Assembly (NCBI GenBank): GCA_034638255.1
Contig: JAWPGT010000002.1
Coordinates: 744,001-808,000 of the forward strand
Reading direction: 5' to 3'
Length of the DNA: 64,000 nucleotides
DNA from: Coprinus comatus
Taxonomy: Eukaryota > Basidiomycota > Agaricomycetes > Agaricales > Agaricaceae
Shown here: positions 11,632-24,748 of the stretch, piece after piece
Layout: every line of letters starts with the position of its first letter
Position numbering within the stretch: position 1 is the stretch's first letter
Position numbers and translations under genes: made by a program
The notes under the pieces: model-generated
Databases searched by the model: none
Told to the model about the DNA's origin: nothing
What the model saw: the letters and a program-made list of their open reading frames with translations, nothing else

Positions 11632-12453
11632 TTACATGAGGATGCAGCTACTCCTATTTGTGGTTGGCTGTGGTGGCTGAAAGCTTGAATTTTGTGTTGA
11701 TTGTTTCTCAATTTCGGCGAGACATAACTGGAATGCTTGACCTAGGACATAATTAGACTCCACAGGTAAGGATCGACAGAATTTGCTTACCGACGTTGAT
11801 GTTCTTTTTTGCACTGGATTCAATCCATGCTGCACTAATCGAGCTAGCAAATGCCTGCCCTTCTATCGACTCGATTTGTCGGCTACTGTCATGAAAATGA
11901 GTTAGTACTATGCGGTGACAAGAGCGAGTGTTAGGAAGAGACGCATATACTCACTTTTGTGACAGGTCTGATTTTGAACCGACGATGACACATGGAATTC
12001 GTTGCACACCAGCAAAATTGAGGATGCGATCATGGATGGATTTGACGGTCTCGAGTGAATTGCGAGATGTCACCGAGTAGACAAGAATGTAGCCATGTGT
12101 ACCAATGGTGTGGTTTGCGTTGACGAGAGAGAATTCATCCTGTATGAAAGTCACGTCTCAGAAGAATTAGTGTGGGGTGTGGGGTAATAGACGTACTTGT
12201 CCAGCAGTGTCCACGATTTCGCAATCATAATCTTTGCCATTATGGGAAACCTTGCCACGAAATGTGCTTTCGATGGTAGGATAGTAGTTCTCCACAAATC
12301 GATTTTCGAGCTGCTGTAGAATGAGAGAGGATTTTCCTGCGGAGTGGTTAAGACGCATGACGTAGACGCGGAGAGGGGCGACATACCGACTGAGCGGGAG
12401 CCGAGGACGACGATGCGCTTACGCTTCAAGAGGGAGCCTGTGGCGGAGGGCAT
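11632..12453 (-). CDS. rhb1: Rheb-type small GTPase
   Basis: Ras-superfamily GTPase of the Rheb branch, expected to signal on endomembranes to TORC1 or to nutrient uptake. Spliced exons give RIVVLGSRSVGKSSL (G1 with the Rheb-type arginine), an effector region YYPTIEST (G2), EIVDTAGQDEFS (G3) and VIVGSKSDL (G4), then an IESSAKKN stretch (G5). The C terminus CILM is a CaaX box; methionine in the last position favours farnesylation. Five exons, start at ATG 12453 (MPSATGSLLKRK), stop TAA 11632-11634. The intron after GSRSV splits the P loop. G4 reads SKSD instead of the usual NKxD, an asparagine-to-serine change in a guanine-specificity residue. About 200 residues. Family assignment is strong, gene symbol by analogy with S. 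pombe. Confidence 0.9.
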
Positions 12454-13524
12454 TGTGAGGGTGGAGGGTGGGGAGGAAGAGGAAGAGCAGGGACTAGGTA
12501 ATAAGGGAGGAGAAAGACCGGCTCCTGGGGTTTCTCCAAAAGGGAGGAGTTGAAGATGGACGCGATAAATCGTATATCAATCGCACGAGGCACTCTGTAC
12601 GCTACCTCTTACGACCTCGACAGGGTTTCCCTGCCAGCTTACTGCCAGCTATTGTCTCGTTTGCTCTGCTCGGTCCGGCTACGTTCTCAACTACTAAACT
12701 AGCGTGTTTTCCGGTAATATCAAGGCAATATGTTTCGGACTTGGGACTTGTGATTGTTCGGATGTTATTGAACTTTTGAACTACTGCTAGGCACCGCCTT
12801 TCTACTACCAGGGCAATTCCACTGGCGATAAATTGCCGCGGTGGCCTCAAGTTATCCCCGAGCCATGTTGCATTACATTCAAGCCAGCCTTTTCAGTTTT
12901 TGTTCATTTCACCTTCACTCCGGTACTTGGTCGAACTAAATTTAGGTTCTTTCGAGTGGATCCGCGCATATATCATGTATTTTCGCATGGTTTGGGTAGT
13001 GTGCGCACGTCCCAAGTTTTTCACGCGGTGGATTGAGGGGTATCGTATTATCCAGGGAAAACTAGTTCAACATACCAGGTCAATCTTCGTTCAAGAACCA
13101 GGTGGCATTGCTAAACTCCGGACGAAATTAACACGCAGTCCTAGTATCCGAGAAGCGGATTGTTGAGCCTGAGGCTTCGAACGTTTCAAGTTGGGGTCAG
13201 GTGCTTAATCCTAGTGCAAAGTTAGAGTCAGCTACCAGTAGATCTGATCTAAAGGCACAATGCCGAGATGTTCTGTGGCGACACTTGCGAACGTCGTGGC
13301 AACTGACAAGTGAGTTTAAGTCTCAAGACCGGTTTATAAGCTTTGAGACAACTTCATTGACAACGGGGTCCGAGGCTGTTACATAAGCAGAACCTCTGGA
13401 TCACATGACCAAGTTCGATTTCAAACGCGTCCGAAAATGGATGTTCCACCCAAATTACAACACTCATCCCGTCTTCAACTTTAACCACTTGTACACCCCA
13501 TCCAATTTGATTAATCTTTTTGCA
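12454..13524. other. Intergenic region, Rheb promoter and Spo12-like promoter
   Basis: About 1.07 kb without a supportable gene. Several frames of 60-90 codons exist on both strands but show no family resemblance and no consistent splicing. No tRNA-like cloverleaf was recognised. Confidence 0.45.
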
Positions 13525-14037
13525 ATGTCTGCCACCACTACTCCCAACGATTCCCCCATTGGCACTCCCATCCAACCCATGCATAATCCTTCGCAAGCAG
13601 CCCAGGTCGTGGTGCCTAAAGCACCACTGGGAAATGTTGCTAATCAAGCACCAGGAATGGGAGCCAAAGCGCTTCTTGCAAAGAAATTTACAAAGGCACA
13701 GTGCGTATCCGATGATTTCTAACAACCTGATGATTGTTAACTTGTGATCTTTCAGTAATCCAAACTTCGTTTCGCCCACCGACAACCTAATGACTCCCAT
13801 TACTCAAAAGTTGAATGCTGCTAAGAAAAAACAGTTCACAAAGTACGTCTCCCTTTCTCCACCGTCAAGGTAGTATCTAAACGTTGGTGTTACAGGGCAC
13901 CCAAGCCTGTTCAACTCTTTGCTCGTAATGATGCAACAACAACTAGTGAAAGTGAAAACGAAAGCGAATCATCGAAAGTTAAGGACGAGCAACCCAAACA
14001 AGAGAAAATGGAAGTAGATAACGAAAATCCATTTTGA
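13525..14037 (+). CDS. Spo12-like protein
   Basis: Small protein of about 135 residues in three exons (13525-13700, 13756-13842, 13896-14037). The central stretch VSPTDNLMTPITQKLNAAKKKQF matches the conserved Spo12 motif (SPxDxLxSPxxxKLxxxKxK) known from the mitotic-exit (FEAR) regulators Spo12/Bns1 of yeasts. Potential CDK or MAPK sites (SPT, TPI, SPIG) cluster in it. The C terminus is acidic and lysine-rich (SESENESESSKVKDEQ) and ends MEVDNENPF. I chose the ATG at 13525 (MSATTTPND); an upstream in-frame ATG at 13405 adds 40 residues that do not look family-like. Likely nuclear or nucleolar. The family call rests on one motif. Confidence 0.7.
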
Positions 14038-14262
14038 ATGTACCACGATGTCATATTATGACGGATATTTTGTACTACCACCATGCCTCCTTTACACGTA
14101 TCCATTTTTACGGCTGGTTCCGTTTCGTTATCCCTCGCTCATGTATCAATTCTGTTCGTTATGTTTACCTTGCTATCTGTTGTTATTTAAGATTAACGTC
14201 AATGTACCTTGAATCAGTCAATAATTTTCCCACACTCATATATCGCGTTTCTCTGATCGACC

Positions 14263-14931
14263 ATGGAGAGCCCAGCCGACGACCCAATGCATGATGTCTT
14301 TGCCAGCATTGAAATGATAGATCCACGGTTTAACGATTTAGGCCCCCAACAAAGCAGTGCCAAGTTCAAGTTGCTGGAGACGTTGCCCCACATTCAGGAA
14401 GACGACTTAAACCATCTTGGTCATCGACGTACAGCTATTGCCTCTTACTTGTAATAATTCACGCTAATACATCAACAGAATCACAATGCTCTATCTGTAT
14501 CCAACCTTTTCTCGCTATCCTTTCAGAGGAAGAAACGGCCATTGCTATGGACTCACCAACTGTCTGGTCTGGAAATCTTGGGGTTACTAGGTTGGAGCGG
14601 TGCGGACATTTGTTCTGTCGTCGCGAGTTGCGTGTATTTTCTCTTTAATGTATATACAATCAACTGATCGTTCATGGTGTGTTAACAGTATATCAGAATG
14701 GATAGAATATAATGTCAGTTACATATCTACAATACTATCTACTTGATGCTCACCCAGATTGAATAGAACACTACATGTCCGTTATGTCGTGAAAATATTT
14801 ATGAACCTAGTTCAAATGCACAGGAAAGTGATACTCCAAGCAACGAGGGAGGTGTGGAACTGGGTAGTGAAGTCGAACATGATTTTGGGTGGACAGACAA
14901 CTCCTATCTGAGTTCCTCAATGTATTCTTAA
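14263..14931 (+). CDS. Short RING-type zinc finger protein
   Basis: About 170-residue RING protein in four exons. Exon 1 (MESPADDPMHDVFA) splices across an intron near 14423-14489 to SQCSICIQPF, which starts the RING. The exon ends RLERCGHLFCRRD and splices to ISEWIEYN, then to NTTCPLCRENIYE, ending at TAA 14929-14931 after a short acidic tail (SEVEHDFGW). As in the gene at 2030, the sixth zinc ligand is aspartate (C-R-R-D). The two genes share RING spacing, the D substitution and an intron placed inside that codon region, so they are likely paralogues. Probable E3 ligase; target unknown. Confidence 0.75.
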
Positions 14932-15261
14932 ATATTTTTGAACCATCCTTTTACATACATACCCATTCACGACCAACACTTTAACCAGTAAATCACATCC
15001 TATTATATGGAAAAGATGAGCTCTAACCTCCAAGCACACCGATGTATGGTAGTTATGTAGATGTGTTATTCAAATCTGGTTACCAGGGAAAACAGTCAGA
15101 TGGAAAATCAGCTATGTAATGCAAGAAAATCAAAGCGAAGCAACGCTATATCAGAGACGGAACGTGGGTAATGATTAATGTAAGAGTCCTTGGTAACGAT
15201 AATCGTGACAAGCGAAGAGAAGAAGGGAAATCGTATCTTGATCACTCTTGATCAATGCCAT
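14932..15261. other. Convergent intergenic region
   Basis: About 330 bp between the RING gene and the 3' end of chitin synthase. AT-rich, no gene seen; presumably 3' UTRs. Confidence 0.5.
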
Positions 15262-18602
<3,341 letters not shown>

Positions 18603-19098
18603 GATGAGAGAGTGGCACAGGTAGGTGGAAGTGGATGGAAGAAGAGGGAGTGAAGAAGGTAGTAAGAGCGCGCAAACTCTTTTAGTGTCAAATAGTAACG
18701 GGGGGCGATGATGGCCTGCACGTGGCTGCCCTGCAACTAGCCTGCCCCTGACCGCACAACCATAGTTTCAGTCCTCTTCACCCAGCCTACAGTATATCAA
18801 ACTTTGTAGGTGCGCATATCGCATAACTTGCTCATACGAACCCTTTCTAGCACCATAAATTGGGACATTCCCGTCCCCAAAGACACATAGCGGATACAAC
18901 AAGAATTGATGCCATCTGCCCCGCAACGGCCGGGATTGGTCATGAAACGCCGTAAAATACTGCCTCTCAACGGCGACGTCCGGCAGCCAATTCCTGGTCA
19001 ATGTACTCAAGTTCACATGTTTACTATGGCATCCATGGGAGCCGGTACCGCATTTTATATATTGCTTAAACGCTGTTACATAGCATTTGCTCCCCACC
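18603..19098. other. Divergent intergenic region, chitin synthase and GST-like
   Basis: About 500 bp with no gene supported. It should contain both promoters. An open minus-strand frame (18768-19100) has no recognisable content. Confidence 0.5.
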
Positions 19099-20516
19099 AT
19101 GATAACTCCACCACCTGTTGTCCTCTACCGGCAAGTTGCTTCAACAGCCTAGCCTAGCCCTGAGCGCTTGGGCCATCGAGGTATTCCTGATCTTTGCTGA
19201 CATACTGTTTCAGATATGATGCATCTCCTTACTCGCACAAGATAGACAATGCCCTACTTCTTAAAGGCATCGTCCACTCGCAAGTTAATGTATGCGTAAT
19301 ATTCTCTGAAACTTTGCTGCACCTTCACCAGCACACAGGTGTCGCCTGTATTACCACGACCCGAGATCACCGACCTTCTTGGTATCGCATATCGGCGAAT
19401 CCCCATTCTTGCTATTGGAAACGATGTTTATTGTGATACAAGGTTTTATCATTTCTTTGAGGCTATGACCTATGTCAATCACTCACATGTTGACCCCAGT
19501 TTGATCGTTTGCGCTTTGGAACGGCAATATCCACCTTCAGCGGGATACATGACCCTGCTGCCTCCAGGCAAACATGGTGGAAGCGCAGACACAGGTTTAA
19601 TCAAGGCCTTTTCAAAATATTACGTCGATCAACTCTTCTCTCTGGCCGTCCCGCTTCTACCCTGGGAGAAATTCCCAGCCACGTTCCTCAAGGACAGAAG
19701 CGCAGTAGGTTGCATGACATTATCTTCCATCGAGTATCCGTCTCATTGACCCAGTTATTCGGTGCTCCTCTTAGTCTCGAAGCCATGACTGTGGGGAGGC
19801 CACAAACTATGAGTAAATTTGCCTCACACATTGCAAGTACTTTTTACATTGAAAGTACTCTTGAAGTTGGTAGGCTAAATATAACCCCAGGCACTTATCG
19901 AAGAACAACTAATGGACGACCGGGAGTGGTTGTTTGACACTGAACTCCCAAGCCTCGCCGACATATCAGTCCATTTTGTCCTTGCATGGGTAGTGGGGTT
20001 TCATGGAACAAGCAGTCTACTTGACCAGAAAGAGTTCCCTAAAACATTAAAGGTATGGATTTTGGGTAAAACTTTCCACCTAATCAGCACTTTTGACAAA
20101 GTTACATATAGTGGATCTCACGTGTGTCATCGTTCCTTGAAAAGCGTAAGAAAGAGAAACCTGCCCCACAAGAAGTGAAGGGTACTGATGCAGCAGATTT
20201 GATCGCAAATGCATCTCACGAGTCTTTGGAGGCGGTTGGTTTTAATCCCATTGAGGCAGAACGTCTTCGCCTCAAAAAAGGGGATGAAGTAAAGATAGCC
20301 CCAGAAGATACAGGTGACCTTGGCTATACCCCGCGTATATAATATTGTAATTGATGTCGTACTTCTTTAGGTCGCAACTTCCCAACCTTTGGGAAATTAC
20401 TTGCACTCAATAGGGAGGAATCAGTCATACAGGTTAAAGGCAAGAAGGGTATTTTCCATGTGCACTTCCCCCGACTCGGCTTCACTGTGCAGACTACTGC
20501 CGAAAGTAAACTTTGA
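19099..20516 (+). CDS. Glutathione S-transferase-like protein (mushroom-type)
   Basis: Cytosolic protein with an N-terminal thioredoxin-like GST fold and a helical C-terminal domain. Exon 1 (19099-19130) encodes MITPPPVVLY, joined through an intron with a GC donor (19131-19213) to RYDASPYSHKIDNALLL. The next exons give VSPVLPRPEITDLLGIAYRRIPILAIGND, LIVCALERQYPPSAG, GAPLSLEAMTVGRPQ, ALIEEQLMDDREWLF and DTELPSLADISVHF. A second intron, at 19833-19890, also starts with GCAAGT. The last exon starts RNFPTFGKLLALN and ends at TGA 20514-20516. About 370 residues, longer than a plain GST because of an added C-terminal domain seen in this fungal group. Catalytic substrate unknown. The start is inferred: no other ATG splices in frame to the FRYDASPYSHK core. 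Confidence 0.82.
19131..19213 (+). other. GC-AG intron 1 of the GST-like gene
   Basis: Donor CG|GCAAGT, acceptor TTTCAG|A. Joining yields LY-R-YDASPYSHK in frame. No GT donor nearby gives the conserved RYDASP core with an ATG start. Confidence 0.6.
19833..19890 (+). other. GC-AG intron of the GST-like gene
   Basis: Donor ATT|GCAAGT and acceptor CCCCAG|GCA, phase 0, 58 nt. The join SHI-ALIEEQLM keeps the conserved sequence. The nearest GT donor would put the downstream exon out of frame. Confidence 0.7.
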
Positions 20517-21114
20517 TTGACAGGATAACATAGTTGGGAATAACCTGAGAATAACATTATGAAGAATATATAAATTTAAACCTGATCGATCTATGTTCTG
20601 TACACTTCAAACATTTAAATCAATATAAATTAGAGACCTGCTCGAAAGATATAATTATGTGGCAAATACAACGTCACCAGAGTCGATCCTGTTCTTCAAC
20701 AACAGACTACAGGAATTCAGAAGCCTGAAAATTGAAAATTCTTTGTTCGATGACTAGTGACCAATATTGAGGTGTTAGTTACGCAGATTCAGATCCTAAA
20801 GTATCGAATTCTTGGCGGGGGGGCTCAGAGCAGCTCAACGGAACAAGACAATTTAAGCCGTGGAAGCAATGTCAATGCTTCCATGATACCCGCGATAGTT
20901 TGAATGAGAGATGATAAATGGTCACGATATACTGGCTCACCGCTTCCGAGTCTATTTTATCACTTTCATTGTGTGCCACAGGGTATACTCCTTTCGTTGT
21001 GTATTTCCCTCCAACTTGGCTTGGCTTAGGTGATGATCGTACTTGAAATTAATGATTGAATAAGAATAATATATATAAGATGCTATTGTAGAGGATATAT
21101 AAATTCAAACCAGA
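20517..21114. other. Convergent intergenic region
   Basis: About 600 bp, AT-rich, with a run of seven or more G at 20817-20823. No gene found. Confidence 0.45.
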
Positions 21115-21754
21115 TTAGTGATTACGAGCGCCGTATAATACTTTACATCGGTCCTCAAATGCCTGGACCATGAGTTGAGAAACCTGTCCAAAGAACATAA
21201 GGTTGAAATGACCATGTTGTTGAGAGAGTTCTAAAGAGCGGGGTAGAGGACGTAGCAACTGCCTATGGGAAGATGCTGTAGGGGTGAACCGTGTAGACGG
21301 TGTTGAACCCAATTAAAGTTGACCCACCTGTACGAATTCATTGGGCGAACAAGTAACTTTACTCACGTAGCTTTCTTCAAACGAAAGGAACCCCACAGTC
21401 ATCTCTGCTTCCATGCTGAGTTGGTGGGATGACCCAGCTTCTGGAGCGAGAGGTCTCATGATACGTGTGCCGATGCAGAACGGCAGGAATTGAGGGTAGG
21501 AAGCCACATCAGAAACAACGTCATATAGTTCTTTTTTTGAATATCTGGTAGAGAAAAATATTAATGAATCCGTTCTATGTGCGATATGGACTGCCTACAC
21601 ACGGAAGGACTTTGTGTTCTTGAAACTTTTGGACCGCTGGTCCCGAATTGAATGGAGAGAAGGAAGAAATGTCAGGCAGGTTGAATAGAGAACGTCTAGG
21701 TAGAAGTTGTCCCCGCAATGGTAGCCGACAACGAAGAGTGGAATGCAGCAGCAT
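21115..21754 (-). CDS. coq10: COQ10-like mitochondrial coenzyme Q-binding protein, apparently missing an internal segment
   Basis: START-domain protein that binds coenzyme Q in the mitochondrial inner membrane and supports respiration. Exon 1 (ATG at 21754, MLLHSTLRCRLPLRG) is arginine/leucine-rich like a transit peptide. Splicing at about 21550-21610 joins VQKFQEHKVLP to YSKKELYDVVSDVASYPQFLPFC, the COQ10 signature, followed by MTVGFLSFEESYVSKV. The next exon resumes with AVATSSTPLFRTLSTTWSFQP, then the frame breaks: the conserved end FFGQVSQLMVQAFEDRC is encoded in another frame immediately after, with no room for the 30-40 residues that normally lie between. So roughly 100 bp seem absent near 21190-21210. 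As read, the in-frame product would end shortly after WSFQP. Either a real loss or an assembly gap. Confidence 0.75.
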
Positions 21755-22192
21755 ACCCCTAATCTAACAACTCGCCAGACCTAGATCCAAGGTTGACGAA
21801 CAAAAATGAGTGTTCAACGCGGCGACCGTTATAAGACGTGTTTATTCATATTTATACGTGTACCATCATTCCTCCTCGCTCGGAGCCTACGTTTACGTAA
21901 AACAGCTGCTTGTCACTGTTTGGCTTCGACCACGCGCAGAGAGGGGTAGGAGCCTGGATGGCTGCTGCCGAAGGTTGGAGCTGGGTTGGTGAGAAGACAA
22001 TACGGATTGAGAGATACGAGTTCAAACGTTCATGATGCGATGCATCGACTACGGCGCATATGAAGATTAATTGTCAAAGGTTCTATCGCAGACGCATCCC
22101 TACTTCAAAATACAGGGAGCTTGGCAGAATAAATCATAGCAGATAATCCTACAATGAAAAACTCGAAAACAGTCGTACATAGCACAAAAAGT
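21755..22192. other. Intergenic region
   Basis: About 440 bp between COQ10-like 5' end and the 3' end of the zinc-knuckle gene. No gene seen. Confidence 0.45.
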
Positions 22193-23019
22193 CTAAGCGG
22201 TAAACTCGGTGTTCTCGGTGCAATCTCTAACAATCTGCGACCACACAAAAGATATGAGACACTGGACTAATTGCTTTAAGACAGTACTTACATGGCCTTC
22301 TTGCTGACACTTGTAGCAAACTTTGCTCTTGTTGCTAGTGGCAGGCCCCGTGGGAACATTGTCAGCGGCAGCGGTGGTACCAGGAGGAGCAAGACAATCC
22401 CTATACAACGTGTAAACGGGAATCATATCCTTGTCAAAAAAAAAGTAATACCTAGCCATGTGGTTGGGACCGCCGCAACGGTAGCATTTGACCGGGGGCA
22501 GCGTTGACGTATTAAGGGCGCGTCCGGGAGGGGGGGCACGAGAAGCAAAACCACCTTGTCCTCCGGCAGCACTATTGCAGGTGCGAGCGAAATGACCAAA
22601 ACGACCACAGTTCTGAATACATGTCAAATCTATGTTAGTAACATATACACAAAGACTCACATAGCACTTCTGATTGCCCTGCTGCTGTTGTAACCTCAAG
22701 CTTGGGCACTCCGCTACAAAACGCATATAATTTAAGTCTTAAAAGTTCACTAGGAATGATTATTATTACCTTGAATATGTCCAACTCCTCCACAAGAGTA
22801 GCACTGCTTTGTTGCGACTGTACGTGGAGAAGGACATGCGGAAGACTCATGCCCAGGCTGGCGGCAGTTATAGCACAAACGCTGCTCTGACGAACAGTTC
22901 TCGGCGATGTGACCCACTGAAAACAGGAGCTGTTTAGGTTATCCTGATGGGAGAAGTGGTGGACCATGCGTACAGTTACCGCACTTGAAGCACCCTTTCC
23001 TAGAAAATTGATATGCCAT
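22193..23019 (-). CDS. CCHC zinc-knuckle nucleic-acid-binding protein, CNBP/Gis2-like
   Basis: Cytosolic RNA/ssDNA-binding protein of the CNBP/Gis2 type, implicated in mRNA translation and stress granules. The start is ATG 23019 (MAYQFSRKGCFKC). Spliced exons give six C-x2-C-x4-H-x4-C knuckles: CFKCGNLGHIAENC, CYNCRQPGHESSAC, CYSCGGVGHIQAEC, CYNCGRFGHFARTC, CYRCGGPNHMARDC and CYKCQQEGHIVRDC. A short glycine- and proline-rich linker (GGQGGFASRAPPPG) separates knuckles 4 and 5, like the RGG-type spacer in CNBP. Several introns cut inside knuckles. Stop TAG 22193-22195 after NTEFTA. About 180 residues. S. cerevisiae Gis2 has seven knuckles, so this one is slightly shorter. Confidence 0.9.
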
Positions 23020-24119
23020 ACTCGAAACCGAACTTCTTGATCTAGGCGATGGTGTCAAAAACAATGTGCCGGGCACAAAAAGAGACCATTCAGACTTGCC
23101 TCTTCACCCACTTCCAGCTGACCACTAAACGACTCTGCCTCCTCTGAAAAGAGAGATGTGAGAGTTTTGTGAACGGTGATGGTTGTTGTTGTTGGACGTT
23201 ACTGACAGAATTTTCGAACGAAGGGGTATCCGACCGGCCCTAACCTATGTTACCGTATTTGGTAACTACCCAAATGGTCTTGTCACCGGATGTGATCGTT
23301 TAGATTATTTAGATCCCATCAGACTCAGGTGGCGTCCGGCGCTAGTATGATGAGTCGTTTGTCAAATTGTGCATCTAAACTGCTTCTGTAATCCCACCAT
23401 ATCGCCAATATCTTATCGATTGAAGTCTGGGTATTCCAAGTTCTTCTATTGAACTGACAAAAGTAGCAAAATGATTCTTGATCTTTGGACTTAAAAACCC
23501 ACAGGTTAACCAATACCCTCTCCCCCAACCAGCTCCCTCCCACTATCTGTCGCTCTTCGCCGGGGGCCCCCAGGGTAAATATTATCTTCAGGTCTTTATC
23601 ACATTCGTCTGATTCAATACCTCAAGGCTCTTCTGTACCTCCCAGCGTTCAGGCGATCTTCGTACGTTCGCGTCCATCGCGCTTCTTGTTTGGATGCAGA
23701 TCGACCTCTCTTCTGGCAAGTAAGCTTTGTGTGTTGTTTAGGGATTGCAGCTTAGTACATGTACGTTTAGATGTTCTCTCTTGCGACGCCGTTCCACATC
23801 CTACCAATAAGCGCTGTAACGGGCGACCGAAGCATGGCTCAACGTGTGGAAGGGGAGCTTAGGCTTCTTCCCGGCAAATACTTGGTATAGAGCGCTATAC
23901 TGAGGAGTTGTCGCAGTCTATACCCAATCAAAGTTTAATTTGTCGCTCGTTTGTTATAGCCCACTCTTTAATTACAAAGACTTTGTGATAAGCAGTACAC
24001 ATTATATGACCCGATCATACAACACCAAGAGTATGTGATTTAGCGATCTCCTGGATATTACTACTTTACACAGAGGTGGATCTCCTAGGAGTGACTGAGA
24101 GAGAACAACATCCAGCTGC

Positions 24120-24151
<32 letters not shown>

Positions 24152-24748
24152 ATTTCCAAGTCGCTGGTACACCCAGTCTTTTCTGGACCCCTACTGGTAT
24201 GCCCCAGACATTAAACTTTGACCGAGTAAAACCATGAACGGATATGGACAGTACGAGGATAGGTAATATAATGCCATGTAATGTTGTAACCTACAATATA
24301 CTAACAGGCCCAAACTGCCAGTGAATAGTATTAGGGCAACGTACATTTCAAGAGTAATTATTGAATTGTTTCTTTATTAACACAATGTTATATATAGATC
24401 GATTTCCATATGTGCAGCGCCTAGGCATTTACAAGGGCAGAGCTTCTATGCGACTTACACACAACAAGATACACTCTGCATTGTGGTCACAGGTGGCCAC
24501 TCTCGAATCAGGGGTCAGGGTTCATCCCTTGCTTACAAAATGGTACTTAGGTACTAATTTCACATCTCTCGATAGGAGAATGCCACAAGATAAGGATAAA
24601 ATCTTCTATGTACTCACCCGGATATCCGAACGCATACCGCCATGTGAAGTTTTCCCCGCATGTAGATATGTGATCTGACTGTGTGTTTGTTGAGTATATG
24701 TCATTGCCTGAGATAAGTATCCCGCATTGACTCAGGTTCCCCTTGAAC
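23020..24748. other. Long gene-poor intergenic region
   Basis: About 1.7 kb, the longest gap in the window. Contains an A9 plus (TA)11 tract at 24120-24150. Frames such as 23485-23862 (125 codons) and 24361-24678 (105 codons) show no family features and no splice support. No tRNA, rRNA or transposon terminal repeat was recognised. It must include the promoters of the zinc-knuckle gene (minus) and the aminotransferase (plus). Confidence 0.5.
24120..24150. repeat. A9(TA)11 microsatellite
   Basis: Uninterrupted A run followed by eleven TA dinucleotides in the intergenic region. Confidence 0.9.

Noticed and set aside
23485..23862. 125-codon open frame in gene-poor gap
   Set aside because: No recognisable domain, Ser/Arg-rich translation typical of random reading, no splice continuation.
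24480..24540. Possible tRNA B box (GGTTCATCCC)
   Set aside because: Does not fit the B-box consensus and no matching A box or acceptor stem was found.
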